Shown piece by piece: positions 8,392 to 16,039 of a stretch of 39,196 bases of DNA. The stretch is from positions 1-39,196 of the forward strand of contig NZ_VKDE01000039.1 of the NCBI RefSeq assembly GCF_007097485.1. Direction: 5' to 3'. Positions within the stretch are counted from its first letter, which is position 1. Each line of letters starts with the position of its first letter. The notes beneath the pieces are model-generated. The model saw only the letters and a program-made list of their open reading frames with translations, ran no database searches and was not told the origin of the DNA. Made by a program: the position numbers and the translations under genes. This DNA is from Carboxylicivirga sp. M1479 (GTDB lineage: Bacteria; Bacteroidota; Bacteroidia; Bacteroidales; Marinilabiliaceae).

Positions 8392-8587
8392 GCACAACGG
8401 CCTGCCGTATAAAGCGTAAAGGGATTTTACCTTAGACACTTTCCATATTTAGCATAGCCAAAGCGCTGTATTTTGTATTAACTTTTCATTTTAAAAGCCA
8501 AATCAGTGATTTGGCGGTGGTTGCCAATGCTACAAACCAACCAAATTACACTATGCCCTTTATGCTTTATAACGGTTTGTTAGGCTT
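8392..8587 (-). repeat. attC-like site of cassette 1
   Basis: A long-class site of 196 bp with the best-paired ends: CAACGGCCTGCCGTATAAAG then CGTAAAGGG on the left, against TAACAAACCGTTATAAAG then CATAAAGGG from the right. The inner core on the minus strand is GCCTAAC, a perfect match to the integron RYYYAAC consensus, and its complement GTTAGGCTT (8579-8587) pairs with AAGCCTAAC at 9187-9195. A central hairpin, GCCAAATC/GATTTGGC, is at 8497-8515. Confidence 0.87.
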
Positions 8588-8594
8588 TCGTGCT

Positions 8595-9125
8595 TTATTC
8601 TATTTTTTTAATTATCCCGTTTTTAATTTCGTAAGCAAGCTTTTTGTGCTTCTTTTTTATATATGAAGCCATCTGTTCGTCAAACAGGTAAGCACTATAA
8701 ATTCCCTTTTTTATAGGTTTATTCGATACATAGTACATATTATTCGAAAACCAGTCCGCAAAAACCTTTTTATTCACCAATTTACTTTTTAGGTTATTCT
8801 TCTCAAGAAATTCATTTATGTCTTGTTCCTTTATTTTCGGTCGAATACTAAAGTCAGTACTACAACTGATAATCCCTTCTAGAAAAATACTATCATTTTC
8901 AACTCTCCAAACCGCTCTGTAACCTCTCCAACAGGCTGTGCTTGGCGCTGTCTCTTGAGTTAGTCCAAACGGTCTAAATTTTAGTTCTAAATCCTCAAGT
9001 GGAAAAGATTTTATCAATAAAGTGTCATTGCCAATTATTAATAAATCAGGTTCTTGTTCTGTCGCCATCATTCTCGTAGGCAACAAGACTAAAATAAAAA
9101 CTACTATCGTTGTTAAAACTCTCAT
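8595..9125 (-). CDS. Cassette 1 protein: secreted protein, unknown function
   Basis: A 176-residue protein with a signal peptide (about residues 1-21, cleavage near MMA-TEQ) and a mature domain of about 155 residues. The segment TACWRGYRAVWRVENDSIFL followed by EGI is typical of a small exported protein family I associate with Bacteroidota, whose function I do not know. Two cysteines in the mature part (in ACWRG and ISCSTD) could form a disulphide in the periplasm. It is the cassette nearest the recombinase, so it should be the most recently inserted if the array works like an integron. It starts about 60 bases from the cassette core at 9187-9195. Confidence 0.75.
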   Translation of the reverse strand: MRVLTTIVVFILVLLPTRMMATEQEPDLLIIGNDTLLIKSFPLEDLELKFRPFGLTQETAPSTACWRGYRAVWRVENDSIFLEGIISCSTDFSIRPKIKEQDINEFLEKNNLKSKLVNKKVFADWFSNNMYYVSNKPIKKGIYSAYLFDEQMASYIKKKHKKLAYEIKNGIIKKIE

Positions 9126-9188
9126 TCAGTTATTATAAAGTAATGTTATTTCTCTATTTTAAATGCACTCATTTCGTTGTCACATGAA

Positions 9189-9289
9189 GCCTAACTCCTT
9201 TTTAACATGCAATGCATGATATTTCAAATATAGAAAAATATAAATGCAATTATACATGCTAATATGGTATTATTCTTGAGTTATTATGG
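9189..9289 (-). other. Candidate attI site
   Basis: Between cassette 1 and the 3' end of the recombinase gene. The minus strand reads GTTAGGC (9195-9189), an exact match to the GTTRRRY core. Immediately on the recombinase side are two perfect short palindromes: CATGCA-A-TGCATG at 9206-9218 and ATATTT-C-AAATAT at 9219-9231. These are plausible recombinase-binding elements. Integron attI sites normally carry one core site plus extra integrase-binding sites, which fits; binding itself is inferred. The site abuts the end of the recombinase gene rather than its start, unlike classical integrons. Confidence 0.6.
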
Positions 9290-10688
9290 TTAAGTAAGTA
9301 GTTCATCCAATGGATTCGTAATCTTGTTAAGCTGCTTGTTCGATACATGAGTATATATTTCTGTTGTTTTACTTGAGCTATGTCCTAATAGTGTTTGAAT
9401 ATGGCGTAGGTCGGTACCTTGTTCGAGTAGGTGGGTGGCAAACGAATGTCTGAGCATATGAGGTGTAACTCTACGCTTAATGCCTGCCTTTAGTGATGCT
9501 GCCTTTAAAAATCGGTTAACGCTACTGCTCGAATACTGGCTTTGTGGTTTGGGTCCTTCAAATAGCCATTTTTGTGGTCGGTACTTTTTATAATACTGGC
9601 GTAAATCTTGCAGTAAAGCTTGTGATAATAAGCTATAGCGGTCTTTATTACCTTTGGCATTTCTTATTCTAACTTGCCCCCGTTCTGTTATAATATCTTC
9701 AATCATCAAATTTATTAACTCACTAATCCTTAGTCCTGAAGAATAAATTAATGCTAATAACCCGAGTTCGATTAAAATTTAAGAGCTCAGATTTCATTAA
9801 GTGATTGATATACAATATAAATTTCTGAGGCATAGTAAACTATGGCGATTAAATTTAGAGCAGTAGATCGATTATTTAATGAAAAGGTTAATGTATTCAC
9901 TTATAAACATCGATTTTCTACGTCATATTCGTTCGACATAGCCCGCTATGCCTTCACAAATAGTCCTTGAAACTCAATATTTATAAGCGATCTGAGCAAT
10001 AAATTTTATGTCGAACTCGGGTTAATATACACCGATGCTTTATGTTGTTAGTGCAATTGATTATTTGTTTAATTTCATGCTTAGCAAGTACCTTAGGTAA
10101 ATGGTTTGTTTTTCTGGGACGCTCAAATTCGTAGTTAACTTTCGTACGCCCCAACACTTTTTCGTAGTAGAATTTTATGGAACTAATCCGTTGGTTTTGT
10201 TCCGATGGACTAATTTTATGTCTTCTAATCAAATCGAGTATATAGGTGTTTATTTCCTTGTGCTTAAATTCCTTTATATCAGTGTGTTTAAACGCAAAAA
10301 TAAAGTCTTTCATATAAGCCTTATAGGTACGCTGGGTGCTGTCGCTGTAACGCTTCTGTTCAAGTTTTTCGGCATAGCCTTTGGGTAATGTAACGGTTTG
10401 GCGGTGTGGGTAGTTTCGGCTCCTTGGAGTATCCTCAACAGTCTTAGTTTTATTGTTTTGTAAGGCCGTGTAGTTCAAATAAGCATAACCTTTAAAATGC
10501 ATAAACACTTTATTAAGGTTAAAGCTATCTGCTGCCTGATACCAGGTTTGCTTAGTTTTACTCCAGCATGTATTGGGTAGTTGTTTCACCAGATCAATAA
10601 GTTTCTGATTGTAATCAAACTCAAAAATAATAATTGTTTGATTTCTGTGTTTACTCTTTTTGAGTGTCATTTGAGGGATGTCTGTCAT
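9290..10688 (-). pseudogene. Tyrosine recombinase of the cassette array, interrupted by a MITE-like element
   Basis: Removing 9755-10022 (the element plus one 5-bp target copy) joins 10688-10023 (222 codons) to 9754-9290 in frame, restoring a 376-residue protein with no other damage. The joint reads KHRCIL-ALIYSSGLRISEL, as expected for the family. Catalytic residues are all present: R231, K256 or K259, H321, R324, H347 and nucleophile Y356 (TTEIYTHV). Residues 1-75 form an extra N-terminal domain (EFDYNQKLIDLVKQLP, CWSKTKQTWYQ), followed by a SAM-like core-binding domain at about 100-185. The roughly 20-residue insertion typical of integron IntI before the HxxR box is absent, so it belongs to the XerC/XerD side of the family. 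The gene points toward the cassettes. As it stands, it encodes two fragments and is probably inactive. Confidence 0.92.
9760..10022. mobile_element. 263-bp MITE-like element inside the recombinase gene
   Basis: Terminal inverted repeats of about 33 bp begin with 12 identical bases, ACCCGAGTTCGA, then share AAAATTTA and GCTCAGAT with small gaps. A perfect 5-bp target duplication TAATA lies at 9755-9759 and 10023-10027. Further in, each arm has a related small palindrome (GGCATAGTAAACTATGGC on the left; GGCATAGCGGGCTATGTC as reverse complement of the right). No transposase frame fits inside, so it is non-autonomous and must have been moved by a transposase recognising the same ends. The family cannot be named from the termini alone. 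The perfect target duplication indicates a recent insertion. Confidence 0.9.
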
Positions 10689-10729
10689 TAGCTTGCGTGT
10701 TGGTATAAGGAAATTTACAACATAAAAAC

Positions 10730-10760
10730 TAAAAAAGCCTCATTGAATAAACAACGAGGC
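10730..10760 (-). terminator. Rho-independent terminator of the 10788-11489 gene
   Basis: On the minus strand, GCCTC...GAGGC forms a stem over 10737-10760 with a 14-base loop, followed by six T residues (complement of 10731-10736). It lies just after the stop of the upstream gene and before the recombinase start, so the two genes are probably transcribed separately. Confidence 0.72.
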
Positions 10761-10787
10761 CATAGTTAAGAAACATGTTTTGTTTAA

Positions 10788-11489
10788 TTAAATAGTATCT
10801 GGAAGTTCTAGCTCTACTTCTTCGTCTTGTTGAGCTATTGCTTTGGTTGAACCATAAATAACATAGTCAAAGTAATAAGCTTCGTTTTTACCTTTCCATA
10901 TTATTTTCCCCACTTCGCTTAATTCGCTCAATAACTTATATAAATCATTGGCCAAGCGTGTGCGTTCTAGTTTCTTTTCGCGCCTGGTGGTAATAGATGT
11001 GGCTTGTTTATCTATTTGGTCATCCAATATTTTACGATCAGCAAGTATAAGATCCAAGCTAGCTTGTGTCACCATTCGAGTTGCCAATGTATCTAGGCGT
11101 GGTGTGGCTACCTGTGTTATATGCAGGGCGCGTTGCACTAGTTCATTGTCCGAAATATCACTTAGGCCTTTAAAATTGAACGCTTTATAGTCTACAGAGT
11201 TACTGCCGTATGTTAGTCGTGCTCTGTTGCGTAGGTCACATAAGTTATTAGTCAGGTTTTCGCTGGCTATTTTTTTAGCATTTGTTACAATGCGCTGCTC
11301 ACCTTCGTAATAATCATCAGATGGGAATTGTTTTACCACCTCTGTTTTGTCAAACAAAGTAGTTGCGGTGTCGGGTGAATAACCATAGTTAGTAAATTCA
11401 GCCTCGTCGCGTTTGTACGATGCCTGTAGCTTATCGCTTCTTTGGCACAACTCTGCTATCGAGAAGTTGAATAAAGTATTATTTTCCAT
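10788..11489 (-). CDS. Conserved-looking protein of unknown function
   Basis: A 233-residue soluble protein without signal peptide or membrane segments. It is predicted to be almost wholly helical: long charged helices at about 60-110 and 135-195 (including ASLDLILADRKILDDQIDKQ) and an acidic tail (DEEVELELPD). Near the C-terminus, GKIIWKGKNEAYYFDYVIYG resembles a motif I have seen in uncharacterised Bacteroidota proteins. I do not recognise a function. It is the gene immediately upstream of the recombinase, but the intervening terminator argues against an operon, so a role in cassette handling is unproven. Confidence 0.7.
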   Translation of the reverse strand: MENNTLFNFSIAELCQRSDKLQASYKRDEAEFTNYGYSPDTATTLFDKTEVVKQFPSDDYYEGEQRIVTNAKKIASENLTNNLCDLRNRARLTYGSNSVDYKAFNFKGLSDISDNELVQRALHITQVATPRLDTLATRMVTQASLDLILADRKILDDQIDKQATSITTRREKKLERTRLANDLYKLLSELSEVGKIIWKGKNEAYYFDYVIYGSTKAIAQQDEEVELELPDTI

Positions 11490-11785
11490 AGTTGTAGAAA
11501 AAGGTTTAGTTTCTTAACTGTTATGTGAAAGTAATATGATAAATATTGCATTGATAAGATAAATATCATTGACATTGATTTTTGTTTTTATTATAAGAGT
11601 TAAATTGTTTGAGTGGTGTATTTCAAAATGCTGTTAGTGTGCTTGATAAAATAGGTAGATGGGGTGTTGAGTACAATATATGTACCCCAATATCTAGCAT
11701 TAACATGTATGCATGTTAAATACGCAGTGAACGATATTTGTAGTTATTAACAATGGATTGAAAGCTATGCATTATTTGATAAAGC

Positions 11786-12000
11786 GGAAGTCCGGAAATG
11801 TCAACCGACTTCCAGATATAGTTAAGCGAAGTCCAGAAAATGTCAACCTACAACTCGATAGCGACAACCTACGTTCCGATCAACTTAAATAGAGAACAGA
11901 AAATATCAACCTACAGCCCGAAAGAACCATATAAGTAAGCGGATGACTCAACCGAAGAACCAAATGAGTCATATAAGTAAGAGTATGATTTAACCGAAGA
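11786..12000. repeat. Degenerate direct repeats
   Basis: Units containing GAAGTCCGGAAATGTCAACC (from about 11787), GAAGTCCAGAAAATGTCAACC-like sequence (from about 11828) and GAACAGAAAATATCAACC (from about 11893) are followed by two units with ATATAAGTAAG and TCAACCGAAGA. Spacing is irregular (about 41 and 65 bases), so this is neither a CRISPR nor a regular tandem array. GGAAGTC and GACTTCC also pair around the first unit. Confidence 0.55.
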
Positions 12001-13063
12001 GCAGGAAGTGGTAGATAAGTGAGTTTTAATGCCAACTAAAATGTCAAATTGGGCTATTGCAATACAGCTATACCGTTTGTTAATCAAAATGCGGGATCAG
12101 CGGATATTTCTGTGGATTAATATAATTTGTAACGAAAGGAAGCAATGAAATACCCTGTTTTGTGAGATGGTTTTCCTTTCTTTTGCATCACCCAAAAGAA
12201 ACAAAACGCTAGTCCCATTGATGCTACCACACGCTCTAATTATTAATCAATTTCACAATCAAAGTAGGTCAAGCCCCTTTGATGTTCAATTAAATTAATC
12301 ATTATTCACGCTTTCGCATGCCCACCAATGGAACAAGCCACCGCACTGTCGAAATTGCATTTCGAGTGGGGAAAGGAGGATAGCCAAAGGTAAAGGGTGA
12401 AAAACTAATTAATTGACTAAATAATGAGCCAGTAGAGCTTATTCATCATGCTGAGCTACCCGCCCCAATCGAAACAAGGTTTCGAACGATTGAAAGCCAG
12501 TGATAAGAGTGGATATTGTGGCATTGCAAGGCGATAGCCTTAAGCATGAAGCAATAAATCCATCTCTGGTGCGTAGCAATCACCTCTTTCAATCAGGTTT
12601 TGCATCCTTTTTTGAAAAGGATGTGCCAGCCCGGCACTAGGGCAGTGAATTATTTGTGCTTACCGTACTAATTGTTTCTCTATACTTCCTGTTGTATCAC
12701 CCAAAAGAATGAATCACGATTTTTTTTGTAAAATCATTGATTAGAAAGTACACTGTTTATTTCTTTGTCCACAAAAAAATTATTGATCCGTCTTTGTGAT
12801 CAATAATATCGGAACGGTTAAGAATTGAGTATTCTTATTCGTTTTAGTTTTTAAGTCCGGTTTGGGCGGATAGCCCAAGTGATAGGATTAATTAGGACAA
12901 CATTGGTATCACTTTATCCATGTGCATTATGCTGAGGCTTGTATTTGAAAAATAATCTTAACAAGCTCCTTTTAAAAACAGGCATCCGTAGTAAAAGATG
13001 AAAGGTATATCAATGTTCCTCAGGTAGAGATGTCCACTGAACTGATGGAGAGTAGCTAAACTT

Positions 13064-13089
13064 AGCACTTAGTACATAGCACTTGGTAC
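13064..13089. repeat. 12-bp near-identical tandem duplication
   Basis: AGCACTTAGTAC (13064-13075) is followed after two bases by AGCACTTGGTAC (13078-13089), with extra CTTAGTA fragments on both sides. Simple slippage-type repeat downstream of the chemotaxis receptor gene. Confidence 0.6.
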
Positions 13090-13129
13090 TTAGTAAAGTT
13101 GAGCTATTCCCCATCAATCGATTATTGTA

Positions 13130-14902
13130 TTATTCCTCGTTCTTCTTATCAAATAAACTAATGGCTTCTTCTAATTCGTGTGATAAGCTATCGAGCGATT
13201 GAGCTGCAGAGCTAATTTCATCGGCACTGGCGGCATTGCGTTGTGTTATTTGGTTGAGCTGTTGAAGGGCATTGTTAATCTGTTGCACACCACTCAGCTG
13301 TTCCATTGAAGCAGTGGATATTTCTTTTACCAGAGCTGCTGTTTTTTCAATTTCTGGCGTTATCAAATCGAGCTTGCCAGTGGCTGTGCGCGACGATTCC
13401 AGGGTGTCGCTCGATGCCGATGTAATGTCATTGGCAGCCGTTTGGCTACGCTCGGCCAGTTTACGCACTTCGGCTGCTACCACCGCAAAACCACGTCCTT
13501 CTTGTCCGGCACGTGCTGCTTCTACCGCAGCATTGAGCGATAGAATATTTGTTTGCATGGCTATATCACTAATAATGTTGATCTTTTCAGCTATTTCCTC
13601 GATGTAGCGGCTGGATACTTTTGCCGCTTCGTTACTGTCGAATATCCCTTTTGCTGCTAGATTGGCGATCTGTTCAGTCGACTTTGAATTTTCAGTGTTC
13701 TGCTGAATGTTGGCATACATCTCTTCCATCGATGATGATACCTCTTCGGTTGATGAGGCCTGTTGTGTGGCGCCACTTGCCAATTCGCCGGCTCCTTCGT
13801 TAAGCTGTGTACTGGCATTCACTATTTGCTGTGCGCTTTTACTAACCTGCTGCACCATTGATTTAAGGTTGGTAACCATGGTGTTGAGTGCTAGAGCTAA
13901 CTTTCCAACTTCATCTTTGCTTTTGGCAGTAAACGCAACATTTAAATCGCCTTTGGACAGTTTTTCAGCCAGGGCAATACTTTCTTCAATAGGACTGGCA
14001 ATGGCTTTTGATAAAAAGAATACCAAGCTAAACCAGATAAGTACCACTACAATAATAGCGTATGTTAAAGTTTTTGTTTGTAATTCGATTATCTGGGCGC
14101 TTTCGCCACCCATTTTCATCATCATGTCTAAGCCAACATCCGATGTGGCTCCCACTTCCCACATAATGCTTTTGGCTAGTTCAAATTGTTTTAACTCGAG
14201 AGTTTTTAATTGGCGTAAATTGGATAAATAGGCCTGCAAGTTATTGGTGGCACTCTCTATTTCGTGGCTAACACTAATAGGGTAGTTTCTATTGCTAATT
14301 TGTTGTTCAATGGTTCTGAACTCTTCAACTAACGTTTCTATGTTAGAGAAATTTCTTTCCGATTGCTTGTGGAATAAAGTTGTAGACACTTGGCTGAGTT
14401 GGCCAATGGCCCATTGGGTATTGGAGTTATTGTTTTGACGAGCTTCGGCTATAGATGTCAAAAAGCTGAGTTTATGTTCATTGGATGTTTTTAAGTTGGC
14501 GTAATAGTCTTTGGTAATGTCTGAATATAGTTTAGTCTGCTGAATGAGTAGATCCATGTCAACACCATTATCTGCCATCAGACTCAAATCATTATTAAGT
14601 ACAACTTGCAACTCATTAAGTGCTGCATTCATCTTCTGAAAGCTTTTTTCGGCTCTTTCATTGTAATACAACTGCCCTGTAAAGTCGTAAGAACGAGCAA
14701 ATTCGCGTGTTTCGTGCCAGTAACGATCCAGTTTGCCAGCTTCTCTTACAATGGGTATGTAGGTAGAGGTTAATTCGTTAATGCCTTTGTTAATTCGTTG
14801 TAGGTTAACGAAAATAAGTATGCCTAGTGTTAGTACTACGGCCATTATAATAGCAAAACCGCTTCCTATTTTGGAGCGTATTTTAAGATCTTTCCACTTC
14901 AT
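13130..14902 (-). CDS. Methyl-accepting chemotaxis protein
   Basis: A 590-residue transmembrane chemoreceptor. From the chosen start ([20 protein letters not shown]): TM1 at about 12-32; a periplasmic helical-bundle sensor of about 230 residues; TM2 ([20 protein letters not shown]) at about 270-292; HAMP ([20 protein letters not shown]); then the MCP signalling domain. The conserved hairpin tip, residues around [20 protein letters not shown] and [14 protein letters not shown], is intact for CheA/CheW binding. The frame extends 35 residues upstream (15007), but that extension is basic and precedes the normal TM1, so I start at 14902. It is divergent from a sugar-binding lipoprotein gene, sharing a control region of about 120 bases, which suggests joint function. 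Confidence 0.93.
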   Translation of the reverse strand: MKWKDLKIRSKIGSGFAIIMAVVLTLGILIFVNLQRINKGINELTSTYIPIVREAGKLDRYWHETREFARSYDFTGQLYYNERAEKSFQKMNAALNELQVVLNNDLSLMADNGVDMDLLIQQTKLYSDITKDYYANLKTSNEHKLSFLTSIAEARQNNNSNTQWAIGQLSQVSTTLFHKQSERNFSNIETLVEEFRTIEQQISNRNYPISVSHEIESATNNLQAYLSNLRQLKTLELKQFELAKSIMWEVGATSDVGLDMMMKMGGESAQIIELQTKTLTYAIIVVVLIWFSLVFFLSKAIASPIEESIALAEKLSKGDLNVAFTAKSKDEVGKLALALNTMVTNLKSMVQQVSKSAQQIVNASTQLNEGAGELASGATQQASSTEEVSSSMEEMYANIQQNTENSKSTEQIANLAAKGIFDSNEAAKVSSRYIEEIAEKINIISDIAMQTNILSLNAAVEAARAGQEGRGFAVVAAEVRKLAERSQTAANDITSASSDTLESSRTATGKLDLITPEIEKTAALVKEISTASMEQLSGVQQINNALQQLNQITQRNAASADEISSAAQSLDSLSHELEEAISLFDKKNEE

Positions 14903-15024
14903 ACTTGTTGTTTGCGTTGCTAATAGATGTTGCAAAGTGTGAAAAAAATCATGTTTTTGAAACCTTTTTGTTATAAAAAAATATACTTTAGCAATGAATC
15001 CTGTCATTTAAATTGATTATAAAT

Positions 15025-16032
15025 ATGCGTCACTTGCCTATATTCATTACCGTTATTGTTTTGATTATTTTTAATGCTTGTCAGTCAGATGAAGCTATAA
15101 AACTTGGTTTTTTGTACTCTACATCCAATACCGAGCGTTATGTGAAAGAAGCTGGTTTCTTTAAGGAGTATGTTGAGAATAATGGAGCACAGGTATTGGT
15201 TGAACATGGAGAAGGAGATGAGGCGATACAATATCAGAAAGCCATTGCCATGTTTGATGAGGGTATTGATGGATTGGCTCTTATTGCTGTTAATGCGAAT
15301 ACAGCAGCAGCCATCGTGAGAGAGGGGAAAGAAAGGGGAGTGAAAGTAATTGCCCATAACAGATTAGTGACAAATTGCGATTTGGACTTTTTTGTGTCGG
15401 GAGATAATACTGCCATTGGCAAAATGATGGTTGATGAAATAATAAAGGCTAAACCATCAGGTACCGCTGTTATTTTAGGAGGAGATAAGTACGATAGGAA
15501 CGCTGTGGGAATGGGGATTGCTATTAATGAATATTTGAAACCTCATATTCAATCGGGAAATATAGAAGTGTTGTACGAAACATATATTGAAGATTGGAGC
15601 ATTGATAATGCTGCCTTTGAACTGGATCAGGTTATTTCAAATACTGGCGAGGTGCCTGATATTATTTTTGCCGGTTATGATGGTATGGCACAGGGCTGCA
15701 TTCAAGTACTCGAAAAGCATGGTGTGGAAAAACCAGTGTACATAACAGGACAAGATGCCACTCTTGAGGGCGTTAGAAACATTGTCGCCGGAAAACAGCA
15801 AATGACAGCTTATCATCCTTCAAAAGAAACCGCCTATAAGTCAGCCGAGGTATTAATGATGTTGGTCAATAATGATTCGGGTCTTAAAAGTATGCATTCG
15901 GGCTTTGTTAATAATGGCCAAAAGGATGTACCCAATGTGCGAGTTTCTTCCATAGCTATTACCAAAGACAACATTGATAAGGTATTAATACAAGAAACTG
16001 CTTCGTACACGCGCGATGAGGTTTATAACTAA
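15025..16032 (+). CDS. Sugar-binding lipoprotein, xylose/ribose periplasmic-binding family
   Basis: A Peripla_BP_4-type solute-binding protein of about 335 residues. A lipoprotein signal peptide ends in IIFNAC (lipobox), so it is membrane-anchored. The two-lobe fold is shown by segments such as IDGLALIAVNANTAAAIVRE, VKVIAHNRLV, DLDFFVSGDNTAIGKMMVDE and ITGQDATLEGVRNIVAGKQQ, closest in style to XylF. An in-frame ATG at 15013 is also possible; 15025 gives the cleaner signal peptide. No ABC ATPase or permease lies beside it, and the divergent neighbour is a chemoreceptor, so it may serve as a sensing co-receptor rather than for uptake. It ends 7 bases from the convergent kinase gene. Confidence 0.88.
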   Translation: MRHLPIFITVIVLIIFNACQSDEAIKLGFLYSTSNTERYVKEAGFFKEYVENNGAQVLVEHGEGDEAIQYQKAIAMFDEGIDGLALIAVNANTAAAIVREGKERGVKVIAHNRLVTNCDLDFFVSGDNTAIGKMMVDEIIKAKPSGTAVILGGDKYDRNAVGMGIAINEYLKPHIQSGNIEVLYETYIEDWSIDNAAFELDQVISNTGEVPDIIFAGYDGMAQGCIQVLEKHGVEKPVYITGQDATLEGVRNIVAGKQQMTAYHPSKETAYKSAEVLMMLVNNDSGLKSMHSGFVNNGQKDVPNVRVSSIAITKDNIDKVLIQETASYTRDEVYN

Positions 16033-16039
16033 ATGTCCT

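Larger units (their letters stand above)
1856..9194 (-). mobile_element. Integron-like array of six gene cassettes
   Basis: Six cassettes read on the minus strand away from the recombinase gene. Using a G|TT cut in the core sites, the limits are: cassette 1, 8398-9194; 2, 7710-8397; 3, 4097-7709; 4, 3356-4096; 5, 2650-3355; 6, 1856-2649. Each has its start core (GTT..., minus strand) at the high-coordinate end and its attC-like palindrome at the low-coordinate end. Start core and inner attC core are reverse complements within each cassette: 9 bases for cassettes 1 and 2, 7 for 3, 9 of 11 for 4, and 10 each for 5 and 6. Cores differ between cassettes, so this is not one repeat copied six times. 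Five cassettes carry one minus-strand gene; cassette 3 carries three. This is the organisation of integron cassettes. The assignment to a new integron type is my inference. Confidence 0.85.
11490..13129. other. Repeat-rich 1.6-kb noncoding region
   Basis: No gene is supported here. Visible items: a GGGGT...ACCCC hairpin (11661-11688) and TTAACATG-TATG-CATGTTAA (11700-11719) close upstream of the 10788-11489 gene. Degenerate direct repeats of the type AGTCCrGAAAATGTCAACC occur near 11787, 11828 and 11893. ATATAAGTAAG occurs twice (about 11929 and 11973). Hairpins lie at 12177-12201 and 12603-12623, a 14-base copy of part of the first recurs at 12696-12709, and a small duplication is at 13064-13089. 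It may be decayed mobile DNA or intergenic repeat expansion. Confidence 0.55.

Noticed and set aside
1852-8587. Regularly spaced palindromic repeats as a CRISPR array
   Set aside because: The repeats are 53-199 bp, imperfect, and separated by whole genes of 0.4-3.4 kb; there are no short uniform spacers and no cas genes.
9290-10688. Two independent integrase genes
   Set aside because: The two fragments join exactly in frame once the inserted element and one target duplication are removed, so they are halves of one gene.
9290-10688. Classical IntI integrase
   Set aside because: The IntI-specific insertion before the HxxR box is missing and an unrelated N-terminal domain is present.
11786-11940. 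Remnant of a coding sequence (reads partly as SGNVNRLPDI)
   Set aside because: The frame is broken by stops at each repeat unit and the repeats are irregular, so coding origin cannot be supported.
14903-15007. Longer N-terminus for the chemoreceptor
   Set aside because: It would put 35 basic and aromatic residues before TM1 and would overlap the promoter region shared with the divergent gene.
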